From assembly GCA_033026295.1 (NCBI GenBank), contig CM065181.1:868001-932000 (forward strand): a stretch of DNA of 64,000 nt, read 5' to 3'. This DNA is from Channa striata (Eukaryota; Chordata; Actinopteri; Anabantiformes; Channidae). Position numbers and translations under genes: made by a program. Numbering within the stretch: the first letter of the stretch is position 1; every line of letters starts with the position of its first letter. Below are positions 46,801 to 58,585 of this stretch, piece after piece. The notes below the pieces were generated by a model. It saw nothing but the letters and a program-made list of their open reading frames with translations. It was not told where the DNA came from and searched no databases.

Positions 46801-47944
46801 GACACTATCTATTGGCGTCAGAGAGAGTTTTCATGTCACACTTTATTAAACAAATGAAAATTAGAAAATGTATATATTTTTTAAAACTTATCAGATCAAA
46901 ATATATGTTTCAAATATAATGTAAGTATTCTATACATAAATATAATGTAATTAAAACACACAAAGCAGAACAAACAAAGGGAAAAAACATTAAATATATC
47001 ACAAAAAATAAATAAAGCCTTTCAATGAAGATTAATTCTTTCAAATCCTTCCACATTCATTAATTCTTTTGTGTCCAGCATAACATTACATAACTAAACT
47101 AAGGTTAAAATATGCATAGGAAAAACAACGCAGCTCCCCCACCATCATACCAAAAAAACAAACACTACCTCTGGTCACCAGTACCCAAAAATTAGAAACA
47201 GTCTTCAGTCTTTAACAAAATCACTAAAAATTCAACTACTTACCCTAACCCTCAAAAAGCATGCAAATATCAAGAAAAATGCTGTTGGATTAGTATACAC
47301 AGATCAGTCACAACATCAACACTGATGGTTCTAATAATGTGATGGAGTACCTGCAATCTTCAGATACACAGTCCTATAAACTGCAACATGTGATACACTG
47401 TGTGCAAGGAAATGCACCAAAATATTTAGTACCACTTCAAATCTTTTACTCCACTGAGAAAACATGCATGTTGTGAGATCTTGGTTGGGGAATGTTTCAT
47501 TTATTGCAGTTAACAACAACAAATTCAAAAAGCAAAAGTAAGACTTATTACTAACTCTAAATTTTCAATCTAGTTGCTTATAAATAAACTAAGGAGGGGA
47601 AAACCACACCTGATTATTTATTTCCGAACAGTTTATCAAGTAAACTGAATTTTCTGTCAGGAATGGGGTCTGACCTTTGTTGTTTCGTCTGAGGAGTTCA
47701 GTTTTACGAGGCTCAATACTATCTGACAGTAATTAGGCCTGTATGGTTGCTGCCCTGAAAAGTCAGACGCTGTATCAGGTCAAGGCAGGACGCTGATAAG
47801 TGGGACGTTATTAATGCATTAATAACATCTCATGTCTGACTACTACCTGTTTTGTCGTTATCCACTATCATCATTTGGTTTTGTTTTTTTCACATATTTA
47901 CAAAATGAGACACATAATATGTGTCCATTCTGTCTGTACTTCAG

Positions 47945-48062
47945 GTGTGACGAGTGTCGGCTCTGCTATCACTTTGGGTGTCTAGATCCACCACTGAAGA
48001 AATCTCCAAAGCAGACGGGATATGGCTGGATCTGCCAGGAGTGTGACACATCCTCCTCCAAG
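47945..48062 (+). CDS. phf14: PHF14 internal exon, remainder of the last PHD finger
   Basis: The acceptor TGTACTTCAG ends at 47944 and the donor GTGAGA starts at 48063. After one completing base, 39 codons read CDECRLCYHFGCLDPPLKK and on to GYGWICQECDTSSSK. These supply the second cysteine pair, the His-Cys pair, the conserved Trp and the final CQEC pair of the PHD finger, so the domain is complete. The sequence is almost the same as I remember for mammalian PHF14. The exon ends in phase 0 right after the domain. In the family a short acidic/basic tail follows, and that tail exon was not found with confidence in the remaining 15.9 kb. Confidence 0.95.
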
Positions 48063-49239
48063 GTGAGAGTGTGCCCAGTGTATGTGTAATGTCTCAGAAT
48101 GTAAGGGAAAACAATTTTAGTCTTAGGTTTTGCTTACCTGCTTGGAAAGTTAACAAAAGAAAACCAATATAATGTCATTCCTGTCACTACTAACTTTTCT
48201 TATCTGTTTACCTGTTTACCTGTCTTTATTGAATTATATTGCAATATAAGGAAATATTTGGTGGTCTCTCAACCTATTTGATAAAATACTAATCACTAGT
48301 AGTATGTCCGGATACCGTAGGCTGCGTCTGGGTAGAAAATTGTATGATTGTTGCTGGCTCAGATGCCGGATATAGGAATAAGGGAAAACCGTAAATTTAA
48401 AGTCCTCTTTAAATGTTAAGCAGTTGCTAAATATAAACAATATTGCTGTCAAATTCAAAACAAGCTAATATTTTCCATGAAATGGTAAATTGTCTCAGTT
48501 TCATCATCTATGTTGTTTATGTTTGAAACAAATTGCCTTCTGTATTTATGTTTTACACATGCTCCGAACTTTGTGGAATTGAGGTTGTAACACAATTTTT
48601 CAAAACACTGTACACAATTTTAGGTAAAGGTAAAACAGGATGTTATAAAAATAAAACAAAGGTATCCTCTAATCCTTCTGCACGGGCCAATTTATTCATC
48701 TGACCTGAATCAAATTAAATGTATATTTCACTTGCTAAAGGCAAAGCTACAGACATTCATTAATTGATATCTATGGGTTTCAGACTTCAGGCAAACAACG
48801 ACTACAAAAAGTTTACAACCATGTATTAAAACTGAGTATTTAATTTAGCATTTTGTTTTTGTTTTTAAATAATTATGACCAACTAAAATAAATGGTTGTA
48901 ACTGCCATACAGTTTATACAATAATTTCATCCAAATTCTTAAAATGAAAATGAAAGTCTAAGTTTAAACACAGCTTGATTATTTCATTTCAAATCAATGG
49001 TTATGGCTAGAGAACTAAAAGCATGAAAACTGTGTCACTGTTCAAAAAGTTTTGTATTGTATTTTAGCTTAAGGATATTCTTATGAGTCCATCCGTCAAT
49101 AATCCACCTTGATCATAATAAATAGAACTCTAATCACAGGATGGTGTATAGGTGCATTTTAGTGAATTACATAGTTAACTAATAATAGAATGATTCTGCT
49201 GTAAGCTTTTGTTCTGATCAACCAACTCCAATAGTCCGA

Positions 49240-50440
49240 GGTTATGCCTATGGGTCCTTTACCAGAGGTCTGGGAGCTTGAGGGTGCTGTGCAGTATCTT
49301 AGCTGTTCCTACCACTGCACTCTTCTGGACAGAGATCTCAGATGTTGTTCCTGGAATCTGCTGGAGCCACTCTCCTAGTTTGGGTGTCACAGCCCCCAGT
49401 GTTCCTATCACCACTTGTGCCTTCACCTTCCACATCCTTTCTATCTCTTCTTTCAGCTCTTGGTATTTTTCAGTCTCCAGCCTTGGTGGGTGTGGTCTCA
49501 TAATATTACTTTGCCACTGTGAGTACACCTTAGGTGGCTCAGTGGAGAACATCTTGTTTTCCTGGATTCAGCTTCTCTGGTGTATCTTTTCAGCCAGGTA
49601 GCCAGGGCTGTGAACATTTGCTTGGCAGTCTCTAAGGCCTCAGGTACTGAGGCTGTTGTACTTCTTAGGTAGGTGGGAGTTCTTCATCATTCCTTTCTGA
49701 AACTCTGATAGTTGGCCGAATTCTCTCCATGTTGCCTTGATCTTAGCCTCCTTTTCCATGGAGGATACTGCACCTTATGGCTGGTGTGGATCTTTCAGTC
49801 AAGCACCTCAAGCACCACAGATGTTGTGGTATATATCAGCTGATTGGTCTCAGTGATTGTCGTAGTTGGGATTTCTCATAGTGCTGCATTCACATCTTCT
49901 AGCAGACATACGTGAAGTTACTTCACTTATTCTTGGTACCTGGCCTTGGGGTTCCAGGTGTCCATTTTAGCCATTATCTTCAATCTCAGGTCAGCTGCTC
50001 TTGCATTAAGCTGTTATTATTGGGGCTTGGAACCCAATCTCCGATTGTGGGGATGATAATGATGATGATGATGACATCTTCCCGATGACCTATTGTCCTG
50101 GCTCCTCCTTGCCGTAGCATTTGTGTTGTACCTCGTCAGTCTCTAGATATCAGGTGTTTCTTGCTGTTTTAGAGCATTGTGCTACTAGTTCTTTCAGTGT
50201 TAGACTAGATGTTTTGTTTGGAAGTATCCATAGATCCCACATTCTCTTCATGTAACCCCACTCACTAGGGTTACTTGTGTAGTAGCATTCCAACAGTTCC
50301 CTGTTCTCATCTGTTGTCCATGAATTGTGTTGTCTCACTCTTGTTCCAGTAGCCCACTTCTCATCAGGTTGCCCTGGTTCCCCAACACCTGACGCAGACT
50401 TTGTTGACCCGGCAATGTCAGAGTTGGTGTGACTCTTGTG
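49240..50440 (-). mobile_element. Degraded retroelement with Myb-like N-terminal domain, minus strand
   Basis: On the minus strand, 50150-50338 encodes SWTTDENRELLECYYTSNPS then EWGYMKRMWDLW and LTLKELVAQCSK. This is a Myb/SANT-like N-terminal domain found in a group of fish and cnidarian retroelement ORFs. Downstream, 49259-49552 encodes ETEKYQELKEEIERMWKVKA, VIGTLGAVTPKLGEWLQQIP and VQKSAVVGTAKIL, typical of the C-terminus of the same proteins. The central reverse transcriptase is deleted. The exact clade (Dong/R4-like or other) is uncertain. Confidence 0.68.
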
Positions 50441-50489
50441 TTTAGAACTCTCATTAAGGCAACAAGGTAGACAGGGCCTTGCCTAAGGG

Positions 50490-51235
50490 CCCTAACTGGA
50501 TATTGTTCTAACCAAGAATTGAACCCTTGCCTACCACCTGAACATACCGCCTGGGCTGAAGAGTGGCTACCCAGAACCAGAGCGGCGTTCTCGTGTTGCT
50601 CTCCTCATGTTGCGAGCGCTTCCCCTGCCCTGCCTGGGCTGGAGAACGGCCATCAAAGTCTCGAGCTGGGGAATGGAGGTTTAGATGAGGCTGCTAGTGT
50701 ACTTTGCCGTGCGACACCTACTGCTCAACTGATGCTCTACCCGGTTCCCTTAATGCCTCTGGTAAGCCCCAATAGTAGAACAGCAGCTTCCTGCCTGGTG
50801 AGGTGGTCTTTGCCTCAGTCACTGTTAATAGTTCGGGAGAAGTGGGAAGGGGGAAATCGCTGGGAAGGGGGCCAACAGTCCCTGGCAGCACCCCCTTGCC
50901 GCAGTAGGCAAATGGTGGACCCTGTGTCCATTAGGGCATGGCAAGGCTGCCCCGCAATGTCACAGTCCAAATACATGCCTGTGGCTGTCCTGAAGTGGCT
51001 CACTATGGGGCAGTCTATTAGGAGAGGAGATTGTAACTGGGATGAAGCCCCCTTTACTGCGTCATCTCCGAGCCATTTCCCGGCAACAGCTTAGCACTGG
51101 CCCAAGGAGTCCCTGGCAAAATGCCCCAGCTTCCTGTTGGTTGACCACACTCTTTCTCTCTGGAGACCCTTCTCCGATGTCACAGCGAACTGCCCGGGCT
51201 AGCACATGGATGCCGGTCTGCTAACTACCGCCTAG
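50490..51235 (-). mobile_element. Gypsy-like retrotransposon fragment: zinc knuckle and aspartic protease, minus strand
   Basis: The minus strand has a decayed zinc-knuckle stretch GHFARD (about 51095-51145) followed by a protease region (50815-51003) with YLDCDIAGQPCHALMDTGST, including the catalytic DTGS at 50917-50928. This is the gag-to-pol order of Gypsy/Ty3-type elements. Stops interrupt the frame and the knuckle has lost cysteines. The piece is more GC-rich than its surroundings. The 191-codon frame on the + strand is a shadow. Confidence 0.7.
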
Positions 51236-52269
51236 CTTATATATTTATATATGTATGTATAAGACATGATACATACACACGCCTATGAAGTTGTGACCAA
51301 GCTCTTCTTACTTGTTGATGTCAAAAGTGAGAAACTATAGGGCTTTGGCTTTCTCTGCCCCAGTACAGAGCAGGATTTGACTGGACAGAATAGCATCTGC
51401 TGTCTTGGCATGACAAATGTTATGTGAATTTTTAGCATCTCTAAGGCTGTTTGAAGCACTGCCTAAACCAATATGTTTATGTTTTACTTTGGAAAGTATC
51501 TCATAAATACATATGTGAGGTGAATGCTTTTTTATTCTAAAGAATTTTTATTGTTCAATGTGAGTTCATAAAGAACATTGAAGAGGCAAGTTTAAGCAAC
51601 AAATGGATAAAGGAAGCCAGTGCAGACATGTTATTTCTAATACCGCAGGGCCTACATTTAGAGAGGCAGTTAAGAATGTGACATTTTTGAGAAAGTATGG
51701 TGTACACACCTTTTAAGCGCAAGGTGCTCAGAGTGTCTCAGTAATAGCAAGTGTGGGGAGATAATTGACTCCACTAAGGGCATCTAAAAAGCACTCGGAG
51801 ATGAGAGCTGTATTTAAGGATTTTTATTATCAGCTTTTAAATGCCAAATCATGCACCATTTTTACCTGTGGGGGGAGTATGTTTCTTAAATGCCAGCATT
51901 AAGTGCAGAATATTACCTGATCGTTGCAACTGAGATTCAGCTGCTGGCAGAGACAGTGGGCGGTCGACCCCTCAGCCTGACAGTCTGCTACAAAGACTGG
52001 TACAGGAAGTGATTTGTCAGAGCTCCCTACAGCTACTGCTCTTATCTGAGAGCAAGATGTATATCTGAAGAAAAGGTAGGCAGGAAGCAGCACGGAATAT
52101 CTCTGAGCTTGTGAGATTAACCACATTGGTTAAATCTCTTGTTTGAAACGCAGCATGTGTCTGTTTTGCATTAAAGACAAAAGATTTGCTGGAAAGTATA
52201 GTTAATATGAAGAGTATACTTTATATTTGGTGTCAGTCATAGCATACTCTATCATAAACACCAGATGGT

Positions 52270-52429
52270 GGTTTTAATGTTGTGGTGGACTGGGATAATC
52301 ATGAGCACTCTGACATGTCTGTGGCTTCACAGCCTCAAACACAGCAAACTCTGATTCTTTCTGTGATTTGACAGCTTTCCATCGTGGTCAGTTTATTTAT
52401 TTTTCACTGTTCACCACAACATTAAAACC
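52270..52429. mobile_element. 160-bp MITE-like element with perfect 18-bp inverted repeats
   Basis: GGTTTTAATGTTGTGGTG (52270-52287) is the exact reverse complement of 52412-52429. The 124 nt between have no coding sequence. The GGTTTTAATGTTGTGG motif is common at ends of fish repeats, but the family and target duplication are not clear. Confidence 0.7.
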
Positions 52430-55400
52430 CGCAGTTGTCGGGTTGGTCCTAGGCAGTCAGCAAGGAACAAATAACTTACAATTATTCAAGTTAATTAACA
52501 AAATCTCCTCTTCAGTGATGATCTGCTCTTTCTTTCTTTTTTGTGGAAATTTGTCCAATACTTTTTTCCTTTGATGCACCAAGATAGCCAGCTAAGCAGT
52601 TTAAACAGAGAACATCCTCATTCCCAAATCTACCTGCAAATTCCTGATAGGTGGATGGTTTCTCCTGCTGACACAACCAGGAGTCACTGAGCACAACATC
52701 ACATCTATGTAAGTCATAAAATGTTTCATCTGTAATTCACAGGTTGCAACCAATGTATTAATGATCCAAACATCTTTGACATATCCCAGACACAAAAATT
52801 AAAAAAATGCTGTCATAACATATTGAGTTATTGGTCAAACTTGAGCCATGTACAATACATTTGGCTGGTAGTGTGACCAGAACAAGTACAAATACACAAC
52901 AAAGGTATTGTTCTTGCTATAGTTGTTGTCTTTTTGTTACTGTGGTATTTCTCCTATTGTCTTTTGTTAAAGGTCACAGTAAATTGGTTTCTGTCAGTAA
53001 GGTCCCAGCTCATAACGAAATATGTTTTTGATAATCCTTTCTCTCTTGGATTTGCTTTTTTTGTTGAGGTATTTGTAGAGCAGCAGTAATTACAGAGAAG
53101 ATGGTTTACAGTGTGATGTGAAAATGCAGGAGCTGAACATTGGTGCTGCTGCATGTCTTTCTGTTGTGCAAAAGGGCAGTAAAAAGCTTTATTAGACAGG
53201 CTCGAGTTCATTATAGATGCTATGTTTCTCTCAGCCTGCTCAGCTTAGATAAACCTCACTCTGACCAAGGCCACATTCCTCCCGCTGTCGCCCCCAGCCC
53301 TCACTGAATTGATTTCCGTAATAAAGTGACATTCTTGCTGTAATATATGGATGGCCTTTAATTCAAGCCTGTTACTGTGCCAAGGGGGGCTTGTTTAAGG
53401 CTTTATTTACACCCTTGCAGCACTGCCTGGCACGCTGGGGCTCCACGGTGAATCAGACCAGAAGATTTGGATAAAAGGTTTGAAATGCCAAAAGCTCTTA
53501 AAGTTGCTCAGGCAGTGTTTAAAGCACTCAGCTGTGAACTTGTGTGGGATGTACTACTTTAGCTGCACTCAGACTTGTTGTTATCTAAAGTATTGCAACT
53601 GTTGAAATTACAGTTTGTAAAAGTTTCATTTTCTACACTTCGTTCAGCGCCACAGGCCCACTCCTACTCAGCAAACAGTTTGTATTTGAAGTTCTGATCC
53701 CTGAGTATTCAGCTATGTTTAGCCACAAGATGCCAGTTATCATTTAAGTGTAGTGTATGTCTATGAAAGCGAGTGTTTGTAAAATTGGATTTGGTTTGTA
53801 GGAGGTAAGTTGATGTCATTCTCACTTTAGTGAAATATTGCCATTACGTGCTGTGCCATCAATCTGAAGTGTCATCATTTGACCTGTGAAAGACTGTAAT
53901 TAAGTTAGCCTAATTAAATTAATGAATGTCACACTTGGCTGACTTTGCTAAATAGAGTAAATTGAATAAAAATTAGGCATCAATACTCATCAGACGGCTT
54001 AGTATTTACAATGAGGCTCAGGGAATGCATGTTTATCAGCTTCTTATCCAGTGGGTGTCTATCTTTGTGGAAAAATCTAACCTTTAGTCTGTTTTTATTT
54101 TCTTCCTGAACAACTTTCCTGTGCACTGTGATTTTTGAATCAGTCTCATTGGCGCCTTTATGGAGTGAAGATAAATCTCTAAGTGTGATTTAAATTTATG
54201 GCTCTGTACATTCCCTTTATTCGCTTTCAAGTTACATCTTACTTATGCAAGCAGTGTGCAATCAATAAGCCCAGCTCTTAAGGCTCTTACTCAAGCGTAT
54301 GGAGTGCTATAAGTATGATAACCTCATCAATGATGGTTGTCTTTTAGACATGGCCAAAGTTTAACTACAGTTTAATGTGATTTAAAGGCGAGGAGGGGCG
54401 ACTAAACTAGTCTGCGGGGAGCACAAGTCATGGTCAAGGGTGGCCAGGCGGGACAGTGAAGACAAAGGGAAAATCAATGTCTAGGAGTCACCTCAATCAC
54501 TATAACTAGGGCGCTAAAGACATCCATGCCCCTCTCAGGGGCCAATTTGTGGCGTAAACAGGAGTTTGTGATTGCTGTCCAGTTCCCCAGGGGCCCAGGC
54601 AGTCTGTTTCTCTGGATCTGGCTCCATTCTAATAACCCTCTTAGCAGAGAGTGTACACGAGGCCACCTTCAGTATTTTATGGCCTTAAGCAGTGTAGCAG
54701 ACACTGAACAGCTACACTGCCAATCTTTGTTAAGATAACATAGTTACTCCGTGACTCCTGCTGTGTGGGTATAAGGATTTTTTTAATGATATTCTGGAGA
54801 CACAACACTTTCTTTCTATAAATATACATAATAAACTAAAAGTAAAAGTACCATTTCTTTTTGTGATCCCACCAGAGGTGAATATCATTTTTGGCTGTAA
54901 CATTTTTTAGGGACTTGCATTAAGCAACCTTTATAACCTTAACCTTCACATACTGTCATATGTTGGGCCTCAAGAACATTTTTGTTTTTCAATATTTCTA
55001 TGACCTTTCTTTGTGAGATTTGTTAATGCCATGTTCCATATCAGAGTGACCAACTTAGCTATACAAACTTTCTAATTAAAGCACTTTTTCATAAGCAGCT
55101 GTGCGTTCATGAGAAAATCTCTTGCCAGTGACTTTTTCCATTTAAACCAGTAAATGCAAAAATAAAAAGGTAAGCTGAAAGCGAGATGCCTGCTATTGTT
55201 CCCAAAATATTTTGCATTGTTTTTAAGGAAAAGATGTAAAACGTTCAGCCACAGATTTATGGATGTTGGAGCTTAATGAATCCAAGTGCAAATTCAAAAT
55301 GGCAAAATCACAGGATTGTCCAGCAAAGAATAGGTTAGACTGCATGGCCATGTTGGCGCATTTAAGTGTTGAGCGCAGCTCGTAGTTTACAGACACATAC

Positions 55401-55913
55401 ATTTAACAAAATGCTGCTGTGCAGGACAGTCTCATCAGTGCTATAAATCGCACCAATGGGTATGGGCAGAAAGACTCTGTTCATAACAGAAAGGCTTCAT
55501 TCACTACAAACGGTTATGTCTCCTTTCCTCTGGTACCAGTTTGGCTTCTCCTATTGCTGCTGTGCTGTATGTTTCTCACTGCTGTATGCTGCATCATACA
55601 ATAGCATTCACTCTGCCGCATCATTACAAGAACTTTGGAATTTGTGACATGAAATTTTTGGTGAAATTCTAGTTGCTTTCTAATATATGATGATCCCTAA
55701 CAATAACAGTTAAGTCCTTTTCGAATGCCATGAGCCAGGAAGCATTCATGTAAGATGGAAATCGGTGGGCGCAAAAAATATTTTATGTATGATTTCCTCT
55801 CTCACAGCTGTGTATATGTGCATCTTCCTCAATCTTAGGTCCTCTGTCTGAGGTTGGGGAGTTTGTTGATTCCTAAATGTGCTATAGTTATCCCCAGAAT
55901 TTTAGGAACATGG

Positions 55914-55975
55914 CGCAGTTGGTAGCATGGCCATCCACCAATACTACAGTTCTTGGTATGATCCTTCGCAGACCA
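55914..55975 (+). mobile_element. SINE family A, head fragment
   Basis: TGGCGCAGTTGGTAGCATGG (A box), CCACCAATACTACAGTTCTT and GGTATGATCC (B box-like) match the head of the copy at 3849-4130. Body and tail are absent. Confidence 0.65.
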
Positions 55976-56610
55976 TAGGAGATACTGTATATATCAGGGG
56001 TCAAAGTAACATTACATATATTCTCCTTACTATATTTTAAGTAGATTGTTTTTGAGTATTTTTTTCTGAAGTGTAATTCTACTTCTACTAATATATGTTT
56101 GTTTTCAAGTAAGTGTGAAAAAAGTTAATAATGTGGACTAATAAATGCTAACATGCAGATACATTAATTGAGCCCAGAAGAGATCAAATTTCTCATAGCT
56201 ATGGACAGTTTATTAGGAGCATTGTGTAACTAAAATATTTCTTTCCAACCATAGAGCACAAAGAAGTTTACTTCACTATGTTAATTTGTGCAGCTGCAGC
56301 AGAGACCCCCAATGCGGAGCAGAATGAGTCAGTACAGGGCTGAAAAATGTCACAGAGCAGTGAGACAATATGTGGTGTTACACAACAAAGAAAGTCCTAC
56401 AACAATCAGCTGAGCACAATGTCCTGTGTCAGTGTTAGGGTGTTTAGCAGATTGGTTCTTAAACTGCAAACAAATTGACGAATGATTGATGTTATCAATT
56501 TAATCATGATGTCCTTATTAAGACAGGCATTGCAATGGGAAGTATCCTAAATCTATAACAATGCATTTGTACCTGTGCCCCCTGTGTGCAAAACCAGCTG
56601 CACCAAAGGG

Positions 56611-56638
56611 GAATGCTGGAAAAGGTTTAAGTTAAAAG

Positions 56639-56730
<92 letters not shown>

Positions 56731-56755
56731 CTGGAAAAGGTTTAAGTTAAAAGAC

Positions 56756-56796
<41 letters not shown>

Positions 56797-56798
56797 GT
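56611..56798. repeat. Duplicated compound microsatellite (TG)n(AG)n
   Basis: A unit of GAATGCTGGAAAAGGTTTAA, GTTAAAAGACTG, a TG run and an AG run occurs twice in tandem (from 56611 and from 56726). The first TG run is about 30 repeats long and the second about 9. The non-repetitive 30-nt leader is identical in both. Confidence 0.9.
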
Positions 56799-57448
56799 GA
56801 GCACTGATCAAATGAATCACTTTTTGTCAGTTGGAATAAGTTCTGCTCAGCCTAATCCTCTGGCCTCTTTCAAACTGTTATCGAAAAGACCTGATTTTGG
56901 GAACTAAGACACATGAGGAAGGAAGCTAATAGTTTATTTTATACACTACTAAGTTTAAAACATAACTGTCGTGTTTCTGCACATGCTGCATTTATTTATT
57001 ATATGGATGTACAATCCACATAGGATGCCCTTTTAAGATCAAATTAGATTCAACACAGGCCAGCTTCTGCCAACTACTTTCATTCTATTCGCACATTTAT
57101 CTGTGAATTCAGTGTTTTAAACAGAGACCACTTCAGCCCGAGCACCCCCCTATTGGGGGACCTAGTACATGTGAAAACCTGTACAGTGTGGTCCCATGCA
57201 CTAGTTATGAAGGAATTTGCAACAATACTTACTACAATACTATCTAAACCGTTTTTCCATACACCAAACTGAGCTCAAACAATAACAAAATATAAAACAA
57301 CATATCAAAATTCCTGAGTGGTGCTATGTCGGACATTCGCATTACGTTTCTTGATCATATGGGACTGTACTTCATGTAAACAAAGCAAGCTACACTGCCA
57401 AAGCTCAAACAGTACAGATTTTGAATATATAAAGCAAATAATGCTAGA

Positions 57449-58083
57449 ATAGGATAGAATATGACTTTATTGATCAGTGGGGAAACTCCTGTGTTTCATC
57501 AGCAATGTAAACAAAAAACAAAAAAACTTTAGTTTAACTTTAAACAAGATAGAAGAAAAACAACAGTACCAACAGCGCAAACAGTGTATTAACACATAAG
57601 GAATAAATAACCTTTTCTGCATATGTACATATTTACTAGTGGAAAAATATAACAGAGGAATATCGCACATTTCCTTGTTAATTGCACAACAATAAAATAC
57701 ACTGTGTAATTACACATTGTGTATCACTGCAGTGATGCATTGTACAGTCTGATGGCTGTCGGGAGTAATGACAAATGTTAGCGCTCCTTCCTGCACTGGG
57801 GGTGTAGCAGTCTTGTGCTGAAGGAGCTGCTCAAAGCCTCCACATTGTGGTGCAGGGGGTGGGAGGGGTTATATCCATGATCCAAGGATGTTAGTTTGGC
57901 CAACATCCTTCTGTCCACCACCTCCTCGATGGAGTCCAGTGTGCAACCTAGAACAGAGCCATCATAAATGTAACAGCTCTCTACACACTCAAAAGGACCT
58001 CAGTCTTCTCGGCAGGTGGAGGCAACTCTGGTCCTTTCTGTACGGAGAATCTGTGTTTTTGTCCAGTCCAGGTTTTGTTTAGG
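57449..58083 (-). mobile_element. LINE 3' end with reverse transcriptase C-terminus, minus strand
   Basis: The left edge reads GATAGAATATGACTTTATTG, then ATCAGTGGGGAAAC, the reverse-complement 3' end of a widespread fish LINE. On the minus strand around 57800-57960 the frame reads LDSIEEVVDRRMLAKLTSLD then HGYNPSHPLHHNVEALSSSF and STRLLHPQCRKER before a stop, a typical RT C-terminal tail. It is 5'-truncated at the junction with the hAT fragment. A Rex-type clade is likely but not proven. Confidence 0.72.
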
Positions 58084-58585
58084 TCAGGCATGTCCAAAGT
58101 CCAGCCAGGGGGCCAAATGCGGCCCGTGGTCAAATTTCATCCGGCCCTCGGCCTCTGTCAGTGCGCAAACGAGGAGTTGCGCATCAGATATTTCATCTCT
58201 GGCGGAAGAGTTCAGACAACGCTTTCGGATTTTGCAGCTATCGACAAGGAGATCGCTGTTTCTTCCTCGCCTTTTTCCGTGGACACAGATGATGTTCCAG
58301 ACCATTTGCAGCTGGAGCTCATTGAGCTGCAGTGTGACGCCGAGAGCCGCAGACGGCACCAGCAGCTTTCTCTCACCAACTTTTACCGATAGCTGGATGA
58401 GGAGGCTTCGAGAGATTCGAGCGTTTGCTAAGAAAATGCTAAGCTTGTTTGGATGGACGTATTTGTGTGAGAAGACATTCTGAACTTAAATAAGAGCCGT
58501 GTGAGGACTCGACTAACGGACTCTCACCTGCGAGGCACCTTGCGCATCAATACCGCTGCCTTTGAGACCCGGTCTGGCCCCAAAC
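58084..58585 (+). mobile_element. hAT transposase remnant (GTF2IRD2/EPM2AIP1-like type)
   Basis: The left end CAGGCATGTCCAAAGTCCAG resembles the terminus of fish hAT elements. The + strand encodes PFSVDTDDVPDHLQLELIEL and QCDAESRRRHQQLSLTNFYR (58285-58392), then after a deletion LFGWTYLCEKTF and, past a stop, NKSRVRTRLTDSHLRGTLRI. The last part matches the hAT C-terminal dimerisation region. The DDE core before 58285 and other parts are missing. It ends abruptly at the LINE that follows. Confidence 0.78.

Larger units (their letters stand above)
31881..47944 (+). other. PHF14 intron (16 kb), poor in long transposons
   Basis: Features seen are a (GT)n tract (31901-31948), two family A SINEs (33855-34121, 43976-44250), a family B SINE (46600-46800), a common fish repeat (38845-39312), a hAT-type MITE (45489-45957), a duplicated 68-bp block (36301 and 38391) and hairpins at 38246 and 44305. 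Stretches with nothing recognisable include 34122-36300, 39313-43975 and 46801-47944. No LINE or full DNA transposon was seen, unlike the other large introns. Confidence 0.65.
1955..48062 (+). other. phf14: PHF14 gene, internal part (eight exons and seven introns)
   Basis: Eight exons on the + strand join in one continuous frame of 302 codons after two leading bases. Intron phases from the first joined intron onward are 0, 0, 2, 2, 0, 0, 2. The encoded protein contains two Cys4-His-Cys3 PHD fingers and the order and wording of segments match the C-terminal half of vertebrate PHF14 as I remember it. PHF14 is a nuclear chromatin reader. The family has further N-terminal PHD and zinc-knuckle modules, which are not in this window. 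The first exon here starts inside a codon, so it is not the first exon of the gene. The last exon ends in phase 0 with a good donor, so at least one exon follows beyond 48062. Introns are 220, 7646, 263, 8995, 7533, 4479 and 16064 nt. Confidence 0.93.

Noticed and set aside
50519..51094. 191-codon open frame on the plus strand
   Set aside because: It is the complement of the Gypsy-like protease region, where the minus strand shows the DTGS motif and zinc-knuckle remnant.
56632..56820. Open frame of Leu/Ser/His/Thr repeats
   Set aside because: It is a translation of the (TG)n(AG)n microsatellite.
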